Shown piece by piece: positions 27,878 to 39,044 of a stretch of DNA of 64,000 bases (its first letter is position 1; every line of letters begins with the position of its first letter). Below the pieces are notes generated by a model. That model had not been told where the DNA came from and made no database searches. It saw nothing but the letters and a program-made list of their open reading frames with translations. Made by a program: the position numbers and the translations under genes. The DNA is from Hansschlegelia zhihuaiae (GTDB taxonomy: Bacteria > Pseudomonadota > Alphaproteobacteria > Rhizobiales > Methylopilaceae). The stretch covers positions 134,743-198,742 of the forward strand of contig NZ_RYFI01000006.1 of NCBI RefSeq assembly GCF_004103825.1, read 5' to 3'.

Positions 27878-28966
27878 TCACGCGGTCACTTCGCGTGCGG
27901 TGATCGAGTAGCGGAAGTTGTCGGGGTCGAGGCAGTCGAGCAGCCCCGCCACCGTCTCGGCCTGCGGATACATGAAGAAGCCGAGCGGGGCCGCCTGCGA
28001 GCCCGGCAGCTTCACGTCGTGGGCGTCGTTATAGGCGAGCCAGTTGGTCTCCCACGAGCCGAACAGCGCCTTGCGGGCGGCCGTGACCTTGGGGTCGTCC
28101 ATCGCGAGCTTGGTCGGGGGCTCCTCGAGCGCGACCTTGCGGACGTCCGCAGGGTCGACCGGCAGCCAGCCGATCCCGTCGAGCCAGACCTCGGCGCGGC
28201 AGTGCTGGGCCTTGGTGATGGTCTCGCTGTTCGCCCCGAGGCTCTTGTAGCCGAACTGCGAGGGCGCGACCCGGATGCCGTAGACGTCGCGGGCGGGAAG
28301 CCCCGCGGCGCGGGCGAGCCCGACATAGAGCGCGTTGATGTCGGCGCATTTGCCGCCGAGATTGCCGCTCTCGAGCATCGTGGCGATGTCGCCGAGGCCG
28401 CAGCCGCGCACCTTGGCGTCGCGGAAGGTGTTCTCCACCACCCATTCGTAGATCGCCTTCGCCTTGGCGCGGTCGTCGGTCGCCGACTTGACGATCTCGT
28501 CGGCGCGGACCTTCACGATGCCGTCGGTCGGGATGAGCTTGCTCGGCGCGAGGTATTTGGCGCGCTCGTCGGCCGATAGGGTCGCGGACCCGCCCTCGAG
28601 CGGGACGGCGCGGTCGCGGGTCGAGACCCGGCTCACCACCTCGAGCTTCGGCGCATCCGAGCCCTTCCACTCGGCCATCACCATGCCGGCGGGCAGCGCC
28701 ACCAGCTCGGCCGTCGCGGCGTTGCCCTCGAAGCGGGTGTCGCCGGGCTTCGTCCAGTCGTCGGCCGAAAAGCTCGGGACCGGCACCCAGGCGCGCGCCT
28801 CGCCCTTGGCGGCGGCGAGCTCGATCTTCGTGCGGATCTCGAAGCTGCGCCACGCGCCGGGCTTCGGCGCGAAGCCGGTTTCGGCCTGCGCGCTTCCCGC
28901 GCGGCCCATCGCGGCGACGGCGACGGCCGCGCCGGCGCCCTTCAGTATCGTGCGTCGATGAAACAT
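27878..28966 (-). CDS. Exported transglutaminase-like cysteine protease-fold protein
   Basis: A 362-residue protein with a twin-arginine-like export signal ([17 protein letters not shown], cleavage near residue 28). The transglutaminase-core catalytic triad is complete: Cys207 in [23 protein letters not shown], His255 in QHCRAEVWL and Asp271 in WLPVDPAD. Bacterial proteins with this core are proteases, peptidases or amidases of the envelope; the substrate is unknown. It starts 19 bases downstream of the thioredoxin-like gene, so the two exported proteins are probably co-transcribed. Confidence 0.88.
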   Translation of the reverse strand: MFHRRTILKGAGAAVAVAAMGRAGSAQAETGFAPKPGAWRSFEIRTKIELAAAKGEARAWVPVPSFSADDWTKPGDTRFEGNAATAELVALPAGMVMAEWKGSDAPKLEVVSRVSTRDRAVPLEGGSATLSADERAKYLAPSKLIPTDGIVKVRADEIVKSATDDRAKAKAIYEWVVENTFRDAKVRGCGLGDIATMLESGNLGGKCADINALYVGLARAAGLPARDVYGIRVAPSQFGYKSLGANSETITKAQHCRAEVWLDGIGWLPVDPADVRKVALEEPPTKLAMDDPKVTAARKALFGSWETNWLAYNDAHDVKLPGSQAAPLGFFMYPQAETVAGLLDCLDPDNFRYSITAREVTA

Positions 28967-28985
28967 CTTTTTCTCCCTAGTCTTC

Positions 28986-29501
28986 TCACTGTTTCTTCAA
29001 GCGATTGATCGCATCGCCCACCGCGGGCGAAGTCCAGTCCAGGGGTCCCGCCGCGGCGAGCGCCGCTCCGCCGCCGGGCGCCAGAACGACGGTCGCGGGC
29101 AGGCCGCGTCGCAGGAAGGCGGCCGCGATGTTCTTGTCTTCATCGAGCGCGACAGGCGCCGCGAATCCGAGCGTCCGGACGAAGGCGCGGGCGCGCGACG
29201 CCGGCTCGCCGACGTCGACGCCGATCAGCCGGACGGCGTCGCCCTGGCCCTTCATGAACGCCATCAGCCCCGGGAACTCCTCCCGGCAGGGCTCGCACCA
29301 GCTCGCGAAGAAATGCAGGATCACCGGACGGTCCGGGTCGGACCCGATCGGGAACGCGCGTCCCTCCAGGTCGCTCGCCTCGATCGTGGCGGACGGCGCG
29401 CCGGCGAACGGCGCGAGGGTCGCGGCTTCCAGCGCGGAGGCAGGCGCAGCTGCGAGCGCGGCCACGGCCGAAAGGACGGCGCGAAAGGGCAAGCTGGCCA
29501 T
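28986..29501 (-). CDS. TlpA-like periplasmic thioredoxin
   Basis: The 171-residue product has a signal peptide (MASLPFRAVLSAVAALAAAPASA) and one thioredoxin-fold domain with the active site WCEPC (Cys69 and Cys72) and the cis-proline loop RRGLPATVVL. This layout matches TlpA/ResA reductases that keep periplasmic cysteines reduced, for example in cytochrome maturation. Being upstream of a cysteine-dependent exported enzyme, it may keep Cys207 of that protein reduced; this link is inferred from gene order only. The start was set at the signal peptide methionine. Confidence 0.87.
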   Translation of the reverse strand: MASLPFRAVLSAVAALAAAPASALEAATLAPFAGAPSATIEASDLEGRAFPIGSDPDRPVILHFFASWCEPCREEFPGLMAFMKGQGDAVRLIGVDVGEPASRARAFVRTLGFAAPVALDEDKNIAAAFLRRGLPATVVLAPGGGAALAAAGPLDWTSPAVGDAINRLKKQ

Positions 29502-29670
29502 GATCGCCGTCACGCGGCAGATCCTCGCAAACAGACACTGCCTCGAACGATGTCCCGCGCCGGGACGCCGGTCAAGCCGCCGACTTGCGGGGACGCGCGC
29601 CACGCACCAACTCTTGATGGCGGCCGCATCAGACGACCCGCGATCGACTTGGCCAGGAGCCGACGCAACG

Positions 29671-30174
29671 ATGACGACCTCCGCCCCTCTCTATCCCGCG
29701 GCCCAGCCGCCCCGCGAGTTCATCGACCCGCTGGTCGAGCCGCGGCTCTATGACGGCGTGCTCGGCCGCCGCGTGCTCGCCTTCTGCGTGGATTTCTGCG
29801 TCGCCGTCACCCTGACCGCGATCGCGATCCCGATCGTCGGCGTGCTCGGGTTGCTGACGCTCGGCCTCGGCTGGCTGGTCTATCCGTTCCTGTTCCAGGC
29901 GATCGCGATTCTCTACACCGGCGCGACGCTCGGCGGCGACAGGGCCGCGACCTGGGGCATGCGGCTCACCGGGCTGACCTGCCGGATCTGGCACGGGGCG
30001 AAGCCCGGCTTCGTGATCGCCGCCGCCCATGTGGTGTTCCTCTACATGTCGGTGACGTTCCTCACCCCCTTCATCCTGCTGGTCGGCCTGTTCACGCGCC
30101 GCAAGCAGCTGTTGCACGACCTTGTGCTCGGCACGTTGTTCGTCGACCGGGGAACGCTCGAGGGCCGGCGCTAA
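29671..30174 (+). CDS. RDD-family membrane protein
   Basis: A 167-residue inner-membrane protein. The RDD signature is visible as [12 protein letters not shown] at the start of the first helix, followed by helices around [36 protein letters not shown] and [28 protein letters not shown], with [14 protein letters not shown] at the end. Function is unknown for most members; some act in cation exchange. The ATG at MTTSAPLYP has CAGGAG upstream. The downstream gene bpt follows on the same strand. Confidence 0.87.
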   Translation: MTTSAPLYPAAQPPREFIDPLVEPRLYDGVLGRRVLAFCVDFCVAVTLTAIAIPIVGVLGLLTLGLGWLVYPFLFQAIAILYTGATLGGDRAATWGMRLTGLTCRIWHGAKPGFVIAAAHVVFLYMSVTFLTPFILLVGLFTRRKQLLHDLVLGTLFVDRGTLEGRR

Positions 30175-30256
30175 GCTCGCTTGCCGCGCGACCGGCCGGT
30201 GCTATCCTGACGTTCAGGCGCCGCGACGGGACCGGGGCGCTCCGCCGGACGACGCC

Positions 30257-31009
30257 TTGACCGCGCACTCACGAGACACGCCGCAGTTCTACCTGACCGC
30301 GCCGTCGCCCTGCCCCTATCTCAAGGGACAGTTCGAGCGGAAGGTGTTCACCCACCTGGTCGGCGAGGACGCCGCGACCCTCAACGACCTTCTGACCCAT
30401 GGCGGCTTCCGCCGCAGCCAGACCATCGCCTATCGGCCGGCCTGCGAGAGCTGCCGGGCGTGCGTATCGATCCGGGTCAGGGTCGGCGAGTTCGCCTGGA
30501 CCAAGGCGTTCCGCCGCAACCGCGCGGTGAACGCCGATCTGGTCCGCGAGGCGATCGGCGCGACCCCGACCTCGGAGCAATATTCGCTGTTCCGCGCCTA
30601 TCTCGACGCCCGCCACGCAGAGGGCGGCATGGTCGACATGACGGTGCTGGACTACGCGACGATGGTCGAGGACAGCCATGTCCGCACCGAGCTCGTGGAA
30701 TACCGCCGCCGCGGACCGGACACGGCGATCAACCGCCGCGGGGACGGCCCCCTGCTCGCGGTCGCGCTCGTCGACCGGCTCTCCGACGGGCTCTCGCTCG
30801 TCTACAGCTTCTATGATCCGGAAGAGAGCGAGCGCGGCCTCGGCACCCATGTGATCCTCGACCATGTCGAGCGGGCGCGGGAGCTCGGCCTCCCCTACCT
30901 CTATCTCGGCTACTGGGTCGATGGCTCGCCAAAGATGGACTACAAGCGCAGGTTCAGACCGCAGGAATATTTGGCGCCGACCGGGTGGACATTGCGCGAG
31001 GGGGAGTAG
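30257..31009 (+). CDS. bpt: Aspartate/glutamate leucyl-transferase (Bpt)
   Basis: N-degron pathway enzyme that transfers Leu from Leu-tRNA to proteins with N-terminal Asp or Glu, marking them for ClpS/ClpAP degradation. The 250-residue protein has the ATE-type N-terminal domain with its cysteine cluster ([17 protein letters not shown]) and the acyltransferase-like C-terminal half ([48 protein letters not shown]). No ATG is available; the start is a TTG codon giving [22 protein letters not shown], which is the family N-terminus. The companion transferase aat lies at 48807. Confidence 0.94.
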   Translation: MTAHSRDTPQFYLTAPSPCPYLKGQFERKVFTHLVGEDAATLNDLLTHGGFRRSQTIAYRPACESCRACVSIRVRVGEFAWTKAFRRNRAVNADLVREAIGATPTSEQYSLFRAYLDARHAEGGMVDMTVLDYATMVEDSHVRTELVEYRRRGPDTAINRRGDGPLLAVALVDRLSDGLSLVYSFYDPEESERGLGTHVILDHVERARELGLPYLYLGYWVDGSPKMDYKRRFRPQEYLAPTGWTLREGE

Positions 31010-31019
31010 CCGTCTGGCT

Positions 31020-31223
31020 GTCATCCCGGCCGAGCGAAGCGAGAGCCGGGATCGTTATCAGAATGAAGCTTCAGAACCGCCGTTGTCCTCCGGCTTGACC
31101 CGGAGGACCCATGGTCGGCGCGGAGCGCGACGACTGAGATGGATGGTCCGGTCAAGCCGGGACCATGACGGCCCTCAGTTCTGAAGACGATCCCGGCTCT
31201 CGCTTCGCTTCGGCCGGGATGAC
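31020..31223. repeat. Large nested inverted repeat between bpt and parC
   Basis: Outer arms at 31020-31055 and 31187-31223 are complementary over about 36 bases with a single one-base gap. Two inner hairpins, at 31085-31108 (GTCCTCCGG with CCGGAGGAC) and 31144-31167 (ATGGTCC with GGACCAT), are nested inside. The inner block matches, in reverse complement, the element at 48664-48743. It separates two convergent genes. Confidence 0.9.
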
Positions 31224-31228
31224 GCGCT

Positions 31229-33469
31229 TCATCCCCCGAACCTGTTCGACTTCGGGAACCCGTGCGGCGGCAGCCGTCCCGCCTCGGCCCTATTCCCCAA
31301 CCAGTCGCGCAGCTCCTCGCCCAACACGCGCCGCGCGACGCCGCCATTGGTGGTGAAGCTCAATCCCTCCGCCAGCGCGAAGACCTTGACGTCCGAGACG
31401 CCGCCTTCCTTGTAGCGCTGCAGACGGACGCCCGAACCGCGCGCCATCTCGGCGACCTGCGAGATCGGGAACAGCAGCAGTTTTCGGTTCTGTCCGACGA
31501 TCGCGACCGTGTCGCCGGCGGCCTCGGCGAACAGCAGCACTTGCGCGTCGTCGAGATTGACGACCTGCCGTCCCTTGCGGGTCGAAGACAGAAGCTGGTC
31601 CTCGCCAACCACAAAGCCGCGCGCCGCAGTCGTCACCACGAGGCGCCTCGCGCCCGCCTTGTGCGGGAAGGCGCCGACGATGTCCGCGCCGTCGTCGAAA
31701 TCGACCATCAGCCGGATCGGCTCGCCCATGCCGCGGCCGCCCGGCAGCTTCGCGGCGTCGAGCGTGAAGGCCTTGCCGTTCGACGTCACCACGATGAGCT
31801 TCGCGGTCGTCTCTGTCGGGAAGGCGAATTTCAGCCGGTCGTCGGCCTTGAAGGCGAGGCCGGACACGTCCGCGACATGGCCCTTCAGCGCCCTGATCCA
31901 GCCCTTCTCCGACACCACGACGGTGATCGGCTCGCGCTCCACGAAGGCGTCGGCGACGTCCGCCGCGGCCGTCGCGGGCGGCGCCTCGAAGGTCGTGCGG
32001 CGCTTGCCGAGCGGCGTGTCCGGCCCGAAGGACTTGGCCAGCCCGTCGAGCTCCTTGCCGACGCGCTTCCACTGCTTCGCCTCGGAGGCCAGCAGCCCGC
32101 GGAGGTCCTCGCCCTCCCTGGTCAGCTTCTCGTGCTCGCGGCGGATCTCGATCTCCTCGAGCTTGGCGAGCGAGCGCAGCCGCATGTTGAGGATCGAGTC
32201 GGCCTGCAGCTCGGTCAGCGAGAACGCCGCCATCAGCTCGGCCTTCGGATCGTCGGCCTGCCGGACGATGCGGATCACCTCGTCGACATTGAGGAAGGCG
32301 ATCAGCAGGCCGTCGAGGATCTCGAGCCGCCGGACGATCGCGGCGAGCCGGTGCTGCGCGCGGCGCTGGATGACCTCGCGGCGGTGATCCAGCCAATGCC
32401 GCAGCGCGTCCTTCAGCCCCATGACGATCGGGGTCGCGCCGCGCGCCAGCACGTTCATGTTGAGCGGGATGCGGGTCTCGAGCTCGGTGAGCTTGAACAC
32501 CGACTCCATCATGACGACCGGGTCGACCTGCCGGGCGCGCGGCTCGATCACCAGCCGGATCTCGTCGGTCGACTCGTCGCGCACGTCCACGACCAGCGGC
32601 AGCTTGCGCTCGTTGATCAGCTCGGCGAGGCGCTCGACCAGTCGGCTCTTCGGCACGAGCCAGGGAATCTCGGTGACGACCGCGACCCATGTGCCGCGGC
32701 CGAGATCCTCGACCTGCCAGCGCGCCCGGGTGCGGAACGCGCCCCGGCCCGTGCGATAGCTCTCGGCGATGACCGAAGCAGAATCCACGATCACGCCGCC
32801 GGTCGGGAAGTCCGGCCCCTTCACATGGGCGAGCAGCTCGTCGGTCTCGGCCTGCGGGTTCGCGAGCAGCACGCGGGCGGCGTCGACGAGCTCCGCGACA
32901 TTGTGCGGCGGGATCGCGGTCGCCATGCCGACCGCGATGCCCTGGCTGCCGTTGGCGAGCAGGTTCGGGAAGGCGCCGGGCAGCACGATCGGCTCTTCTT
33001 CCGAGCCGTCATAGGTCGGGCGGAAGTCGACCGCGTCCTCTTCGAGCCCGTCGAGCAGCAGGCGGGCGACCTCGGTGAGGCGCGCCTCGGTGTAACGCAT
33101 GGCCGCGGCGTTATCGCCGTCGACATTGCCGAAATTGCCCTGCCCCTCGACCAGCGGCCAGCGCTGCGCGAAGTCCTGCGCGAGCCGCACCAGCGCGTCA
33201 TAGACCGACTGGTCGCCATGCGGATGGTACTTGCCGATGACGTCGCCGACGACGCGGGCGCATTTCTTGAAGGCCGCGCCGGGGTCGAGCTTCAGCTCCC
33301 GCATCGCCCAGAGCACGCGGCGATGCACGGGCTTCAGCCCGTCGCGGACGTCCGGCAGCGCGCGCTGGGTAATGGTCGACAGCGCGTAGGCGAGATAGCG
33401 CTCCTCGAGCGCCGAGCGCAGGTCGACGGGGAGGACGCCGTCCTCGGGCGGGGGGACGAGTTCGCTCAT
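31229..33469 (-). CDS. parC: DNA topoisomerase IV subunit A
   Basis: Breakage-reunion subunit of the decatenating type II topoisomerase. The 746-residue protein has the opening [32 protein letters not shown], the quinolone-resistance region [20 protein letters not shown], and the catalytic tyrosine Tyr126 in [12 protein letters not shown]. The C-terminal part carries degenerate beta-pinwheel repeats ([32 protein letters not shown]). Gln87 stands where E. coli ParC has Ser80, a known quinolone-contact position. The QS pair is, as far as I recall, normal in alphaproteobacterial ParC, so it is not evidence of selection. Confidence 0.95.
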   Translation of the reverse strand: MSELVPPPEDGVLPVDLRSALEERYLAYALSTITQRALPDVRDGLKPVHRRVLWAMRELKLDPGAAFKKCARVVGDVIGKYHPHGDQSVYDALVRLAQDFAQRWPLVEGQGNFGNVDGDNAAAMRYTEARLTEVARLLLDGLEEDAVDFRPTYDGSEEEPIVLPGAFPNLLANGSQGIAVGMATAIPPHNVAELVDAARVLLANPQAETDELLAHVKGPDFPTGGVIVDSASVIAESYRTGRGAFRTRARWQVEDLGRGTWVAVVTEIPWLVPKSRLVERLAELINERKLPLVVDVRDESTDEIRLVIEPRARQVDPVVMMESVFKLTELETRIPLNMNVLARGATPIVMGLKDALRHWLDHRREVIQRRAQHRLAAIVRRLEILDGLLIAFLNVDEVIRIVRQADDPKAELMAAFSLTELQADSILNMRLRSLAKLEEIEIRREHEKLTREGEDLRGLLASEAKQWKRVGKELDGLAKSFGPDTPLGKRRTTFEAPPATAAADVADAFVEREPITVVVSEKGWIRALKGHVADVSGLAFKADDRLKFAFPTETTAKLIVVTSNGKAFTLDAAKLPGGRGMGEPIRLMVDFDDGADIVGAFPHKAGARRLVVTTAARGFVVGEDQLLSSTRKGRQVVNLDDAQVLLFAEAAGDTVAIVGQNRKLLLFPISQVAEMARGSGVRLQRYKEGGVSDVKVFALAEGLSFTTNGGVARRVLGEELRDWLGNRAEAGRLPPHGFPKSNRFGG

Positions 33470-33629
33470 GCCGTCTGGTTAGGCCGGGAGCCGATTCGGT
33501 TCAAGAAACGCTTGGGATGCGCCCACAGCCCTGCGCTCCGCGGGAGGCTCGTCTACGGCCGGGCGCCCTTGCAGAACGCGGGCGGCGCCCTGACCTTACG
33601 ATCGACATCGAACTATCCGGAGGCCCCCG

Positions 33630-34643
33630 ATGGCCGATCTTTCCGTCCTCGACCTCGCCTTCATCCCTGAAGGCGGCGACGCAGCCGAGGCGCTCCACCG
33701 CTCGCTCGAACTCGCGCGCCATGTCGAGGCGCTCGGCTATCGTCGTTTCTGGCTCGCCGAGCACCACAACATGGAGGGGATCGCGAGCGCGGCGACCGCG
33801 GTCGCGGTCGGGTATGTGGCGGGCGGGACGAAGACGATCCGCGTCGGCGCCGGCGGGATCATGCTGCCGAACCACGCGCCGATCGTGATCGCCGAGCAGT
33901 TCGGCACGCTGGAGACGCTCTATCCCGGCCGCATCGATCTCGGCCTCGGCCGGGCGCCCGGGACCGACCAGCAGACGCTCAGGGCGCTCCGCCGAGACGC
34001 CATGGCGGCCGACACGTTCCCGCAGGACGTGCTGGAGCTGCAGACCCTGCTCGGCCCGCTCGACGAGGGCCGCACGGTCCAGGCGGTGCCGGGGACAGAC
34101 ACCAACGTGCCGTTGTGGATCCTCGGTTCGAGCCTGTTCGGCGCGCAGCTCGCGGCGGCGCTCGGCCTGCCTTACGCCTTCGCGTCGCATTTCGCGCCGG
34201 ACGCGCTCGACCAGGCGATCGCGGTCTACCGCGAGCGGTTCCAGCCGTCGGAGCAGCTGTCGCGGCCGCATGTCGCCGTCGGGGTCAACGTCTTCGCGGC
34301 CGAGACGGACGCGGCGGCGCGTCGGCTCTTCACCTCGGCCCAGCAGAAATTCGCGATGATGTTCCGCGGACAGCGCGGAAAGCTTCCCGTGCCGATCGAC
34401 GACATCGAGACCTTCTGGACGCCGCGCGAAATGCTGCAGGCCTCAGCGATGCTCGCCTGCTCAGTCGTGGGTTCGCCAGCGACCGTTCGGCGCGGCCTCG
34501 ACCACATCCTCGATCGGACGGCGGCCGACGAGCTGATCGTCGCGTCCGCGATCTGGGACCGGCAGGCGAGGCTCGACTCCTACGAGATCCTGGCCGAGGC
34601 GGCGCGGCCGGAGGTCAGCGCTCCGGTCGCGGCCTGCGGGTGA
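33630..34643 (+). CDS. LLM-class flavin-dependent oxidoreductase (YhbW-like)
   Basis: A 337-residue bacterial-luciferase-like TIM barrel. The family marks are [48 protein letters not shown] near the N-terminus and [31 protein letters not shown] in the middle. A later signature is [28 protein letters not shown]. Such enzymes use reduced FMN or F420; YhbW-type members have no assigned substrate. It is divergent from parC and ends at a hairpin next to a small convergent gene. Confidence 0.9.
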   Translation: MADLSVLDLAFIPEGGDAAEALHRSLELARHVEALGYRRFWLAEHHNMEGIASAATAVAVGYVAGGTKTIRVGAGGIMLPNHAPIVIAEQFGTLETLYPGRIDLGLGRAPGTDQQTLRALRRDAMAADTFPQDVLELQTLLGPLDEGRTVQAVPGTDTNVPLWILGSSLFGAQLAAALGLPYAFASHFAPDALDQAIAVYRERFQPSEQLSRPHVAVGVNVFAAETDAAARRLFTSAQQKFAMMFRGQRGKLPVPIDDIETFWTPREMLQASAMLACSVVGSPATVRRGLDHILDRTAADELIVASAIWDRQARLDSYEILAEAARPEVSAPVAACG

Positions 34644-34665
34644 GCCGCGCCCAAGCGGGCGCGGC
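34644..34665. terminator. Hairpin between LLM gene and small secreted-protein gene
   Basis: A 9-bp GC-rich stem (GCCGCGCCC with GGGCGCGGC) and AAGC loop immediately follows the rightward stop codon and lies 11 bases beyond the leftward one. T-tracts are weak, so efficiency is uncertain. Confidence 0.5.
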
Positions 34666-34676
34666 CCCTTGACCCG

Positions 34677-34940
34677 TCAGTTCTGGTTGGCGTTGCGCGA
34701 GCTGCTCGTGCCGTCGCCGACGCCCGGCGTACGCTCGCGCGCCTGGGTGTTGAGTTCGTAGCGCGGCGCGTAGGGGCTGCGCTCTTCGACCACCGCGCCG
34801 CGCTCCTCGACCACCGTTCCGGTGGTCGACGGCTCCACGACCGTCCGCTCGCTCGAGCCCGGCCGCACCACGACGGTGTCGGCGAGGGCAGGCGTCGCGA
34901 TGACGGCCGCCGCGGCGGCCGCAAACAGAACGTTCTTCAT
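34677..34940 (-). CDS. Small secreted repeat-rich protein A
   Basis: An 87-residue product with a clear signal peptide (MKNVLFAAAAAAVIATPALA). The mature part is low-complexity and rich in Thr, Val, Glu and Arg, with VVEERGAVVEERSPYAP as an internal repeat. The C-terminus is polar (GTSSSRNANQN). AGGAG stands 8 bases before the ATG; a GTG directly upstream is an alternative start. It lies 36 bases downstream of a gene for a similar small protein, and both probably share a transcript. No family recognised. Confidence 0.68.
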   Translation of the reverse strand: MKNVLFAAAAAAVIATPALADTVVVRPGSSERTVVEPSTTGTVVEERGAVVEERSPYAPRYELNTQARERTPGVGDGTSSSRNANQN

Positions 34941-34976
34941 CACAGGATCTCCTGTCTTTGTCCGAAGCCCGAAAGG

Positions 34977-35246
34977 TCAGTCCGACGTTCGGACCTTCGT
35001 CCGCGACTCGACCGCGACCCCCGAGCTTCCCCGCTCCTCGATCACCGTCGTGCGGGGCTCCGTCACGGTGGTGCGCTCGCGCTGCTCCAGCATCGTGGTG
35101 CCGGGCGACGGATTTTCGCGGGCCTGCGGGGTCGCGCCGGCGATGGGCGCGGACCGGACGCCGGATTCCTGGGTCGTGACGGCGCTCTGGGCGTGCGCCG
35201 CCGCGGCGAACGCCAGCGCGCCGGCGGCCAGCATCAGGGCTCTCAT
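34977..35246 (-). CDS. Small secreted repeat-rich protein B
   Basis: An 89-residue product with signal peptide MRALMLAAGALAFAAAAHAQ and a mature part containing ERTTVTEPRTTVIEERGSSGVAVESRTKV. The VIEERG phrase resembles VVEERG in the downstream neighbour, so the two look like diverged relatives. An AGAGGA ribosome-binding site precedes the ATG. The upstream part of the open frame (MAAPVAAGQNAKRIQP) is probably untranslated. No function can be given; extracytoplasmic and intrinsically disordered is the safest statement. Confidence 0.68.
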   Translation of the reverse strand: MRALMLAAGALAFAAAAHAQSAVTTQESGVRSAPIAGATPQARENPSPGTTMLEQRERTTVTEPRTTVIEERGSSGVAVESRTKVRTSD

Positions 35247-35372
35247 CGGTTGAATCCTCTTCGCATTTTGTCCGGCGGCGACGGGCGCCGCCATGCGCCT
35301 CTCGCCAGAACAAGGCCTCGGCGCGCCGGATCGTTCCCTCGGAAGGGTTTGCGGCGGCCGCTCGCGGGCCCC

Positions 35373-36104
35373 TCACCCGGCCAGCGCGAGGAGGCCCTTC
35401 AGGTAGGCGGCGCGGACGTCCGGAGGCTTCAGGCCGCGCGGCTCCCAGACCCGCGAGGCGAGGAAGAAGCCGGTCAGCGCGAAGCCCGCCAGCACGTCGT
35501 CTTCCGTCGGGGCGGCGTTCGGCCCATGCGCGATCAGGAAGGGCGGCAGCGCGAACAGCTTCTCGGCATAGGGAGCCCCGGCCTCCCGGCTGACCGCCCG
35601 CCCGGACTTCGGGGAGACATAGACGAGGTCCTCGGTCGCGCCCGTCGCCGCGCAGGAGCCGAGATCGAGCCCGAAGCCGAGCTCGGAGAGCACCGCGAGC
35701 TCGAGCCGCACCAGCAGGGCCGGGGCGCTGGCGGCGTCGTCGAGATGCTCGGCGACGATCTCCGCGGTCTCGTAGAGCGCCTCATGCGGGTCGCGCTCCG
35801 CCATCAGGCGGAGAAGGCCCGCGAGGTGCGCGACGCCGTGCAGCGCGTCGGCGCGCTCCATCAGCCGTCCGGCGCGCGAGGCCAGCGGCTCGACCGCATA
35901 GGCCCCGAGATGGTCGTCGAGCCGCGCCCGCCAGACGGCCCGCACCGTGTTGCCGGGCTGAAGCGTCGGCCGCAGCCTCTGCGACCGCCCTCCCCGCACC
36001 AGGCCGAGATGCCGGCCATGCGCGCGTGTGAAGAGCTCCAGCACCACCGAGGTCTCGCCATGCCGGCGGACGCCGAGGATCAGGCCGTCATCGGTCCATT
36101 GCAT
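35373..36104 (-). CDS. recO: DNA repair protein RecO
   Basis: RecO helps load RecA on SSB-coated single strands in the RecFOR pathway. The 243-residue protein begins with the OB-fold signature MQWTDDGLILGVRRHGETSVVLELFTRAHGRHLGLVRGG. It continues with the helical domain containing ALLVRLELAVLSELGFGLDLGSCAATGATEDLVYVSPKSGRAVS. Many RecO proteins carry a four-cysteine zinc site here; only one Cys is left in GSCAATG, as in other rhizobial forms. No good ribosome-binding site was seen before the ATG. The AT-rich island starts about 70 bases upstream of this start codon. Confidence 0.92.
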   Translation of the reverse strand: MQWTDDGLILGVRRHGETSVVLELFTRAHGRHLGLVRGGRSQRLRPTLQPGNTVRAVWRARLDDHLGAYAVEPLASRAGRLMERADALHGVAHLAGLLRLMAERDPHEALYETAEIVAEHLDDAASAPALLVRLELAVLSELGFGLDLGSCAATGATEDLVYVSPKSGRAVSREAGAPYAEKLFALPPFLIAHGPNAAPTEDDVLAGFALTGFFLASRVWEPRGLKPPDVRAAYLKGLLALAG

Positions 36105-36174
36105 GGGGAGAAGATGGCGCCGAGAAAAAGGATCACACAAGCGCAGACGGTCGGAATCCACGCAAGCGCTGTTG

Positions 36175-36995
36175 CAGGGAATTGGAACCGAACTTACATT
36201 TACGCGCAACGCTCCGTTATTGGCTAGAATACGTAGACATGCGATGTCTAATAGATAACTCGGTTATAAGTTATGGACTTTTTGCACGTACAATCAGCGT
36301 GCCTATTTCTGGTTTCAGCAACCGACTTCTTTTAATAGAAGCGAAACCGGAGAAACGACAGAATGAGCAATGGCTGAAATCTCAGATTGAAGCATTGCCA
36401 ACGATTGCCCGGCTCGCAAAGGACGAAATCATAAAACCATTTAGCTATAGCGAACTTACACATGAGGCAATGCGACGACCTGGAAGTTTTCCTCCAAGTT
36501 TATTTGGAGATGTATTTAGATCTACAAACATAATAGATATGCCTTCGGCAATAGAAAGGAGCAAGATTTTCTCTTTGGGTTATGAACAGCTGCGTGACAG
36601 TAGTGGCCTAAACAATTACGTAGGATTTTTAATTAACGGCGGTGCCTCGCGCTTATTAAGAAATGAGTATATCAAAAATCGACTTACCGAATTTGAAATT
36701 GAAAGCATAAATCAAATTAGCGATTTAAAAAATATATGCTCGGGGCTGTCGAAGATACAATATTCTGACGCATTCCATTTTTGGAGTGCAATACGAAATA
36801 AAATGGATTATTTCGTCCTAATAGACAAAAAGTTCGTTAATGCCGTCACCGCGAACGGCAGCGCGCGCTTTCCGTGCACGCTTATTTATCCATCGGATTT
36901 ATTAAGTATCCTTGAGATTAGAGAGCGTGATCCACTCCCTTATCTTTATGGTCGCCGGTATCTTCTCAATGGACGTCTTTATGAGTAAGCTTTTT
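36175..36995. other. AT-rich foreign DNA island between recO and eno
   Basis: Base composition changes abruptly from about 70 percent GC on both sides to roughly 40 percent within this block, judged by eye. It contains one rightward gene (36239) and nothing else. No integrase, transposase, flanking direct repeat or tRNA gene was found at its edges, so the mode of entry is not visible. Confidence 0.8.
36239..36988 (+). CDS. PIN-domain-like putative ribonuclease on AT-rich island
   Basis: I infer a PIN nuclease fold from the spacing of acidic residues in this 249-residue protein: Asp6 in the hydrophobic first strand MRCLIDNSVIS, Glu72 in FSYSELTHEA, Asp177 in YSDAFHFWSAI and Asp196 in YFVLIDKKFV, with the usual closing IYPSDLLSIL. 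The 19-residue step between the last two acids is typical. Compared with VapC toxins (about 130 residues) it has an extra helical segment at about 80-165. The codons are A/T-ending, unlike every neighbour. No antitoxin-sized frame accompanies it. The ATG is the first in the frame but has no clear ribosome-binding site; a TTG at 36182 is an alternative. Confidence 0.6.
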   Translation: MRCLIDNSVISYGLFARTISVPISGFSNRLLLIEAKPEKRQNEQWLKSQIEALPTIARLAKDEIIKPFSYSELTHEAMRRPGSFPPSLFGDVFRSTNIIDMPSAIERSKIFSLGYEQLRDSSGLNNYVGFLINGGASRLLRNEYIKNRLTEFEIESINQISDLKNICSGLSKIQYSDAFHFWSAIRNKMDYFVLIDKKFVNAVTANGSARFPCTLIYPSDLLSILEIRERDPLPYLYGRRYLLNGRLYE

Positions 36996-37002
36996 TAGTC
37001 GC

Positions 37003-38854
<1,852 letters not shown>

Positions 38855-39044
38855 GCCGGCTTTCGACATGGCCCAAATGGGGCGGCGGCCGTCATGCGGG
38901 AGTCATGCGCGGGGCGGTCGCGAGTCCTCGCGCCGAGAGCCCGTAAGCCAAGGACTCGTGAGCGCGGTCCGCCCCGGAAACGCCCCACGCCCCGCTCACC
39001 TTCGTCGGCCTCGAATCGACGCATGACCGAGCAAGGCCGCCGCC

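Noticed and set aside
31229-33469. Quinolone-resistance mutation in ParC (Gln87)
   Set aside because: The QS pair at this site is, to my knowledge, the normal form in alphaproteobacterial ParC.
31262-33670. 802-residue plus-strand frame
   Set aside because: Antisense to parC, whose family motifs are unambiguous.
36105-36238. Antitoxin gene partnering the PIN-like gene
   Set aside because: Only 134 bases separate it from the recO start codon and no frame there looks like a DNA-binding antitoxin.
36989-37002. Attachment-site duplication at the island edges
   Set aside because: Sequences at the two ends (near 36170 and 36995) show no convincing direct repeat.
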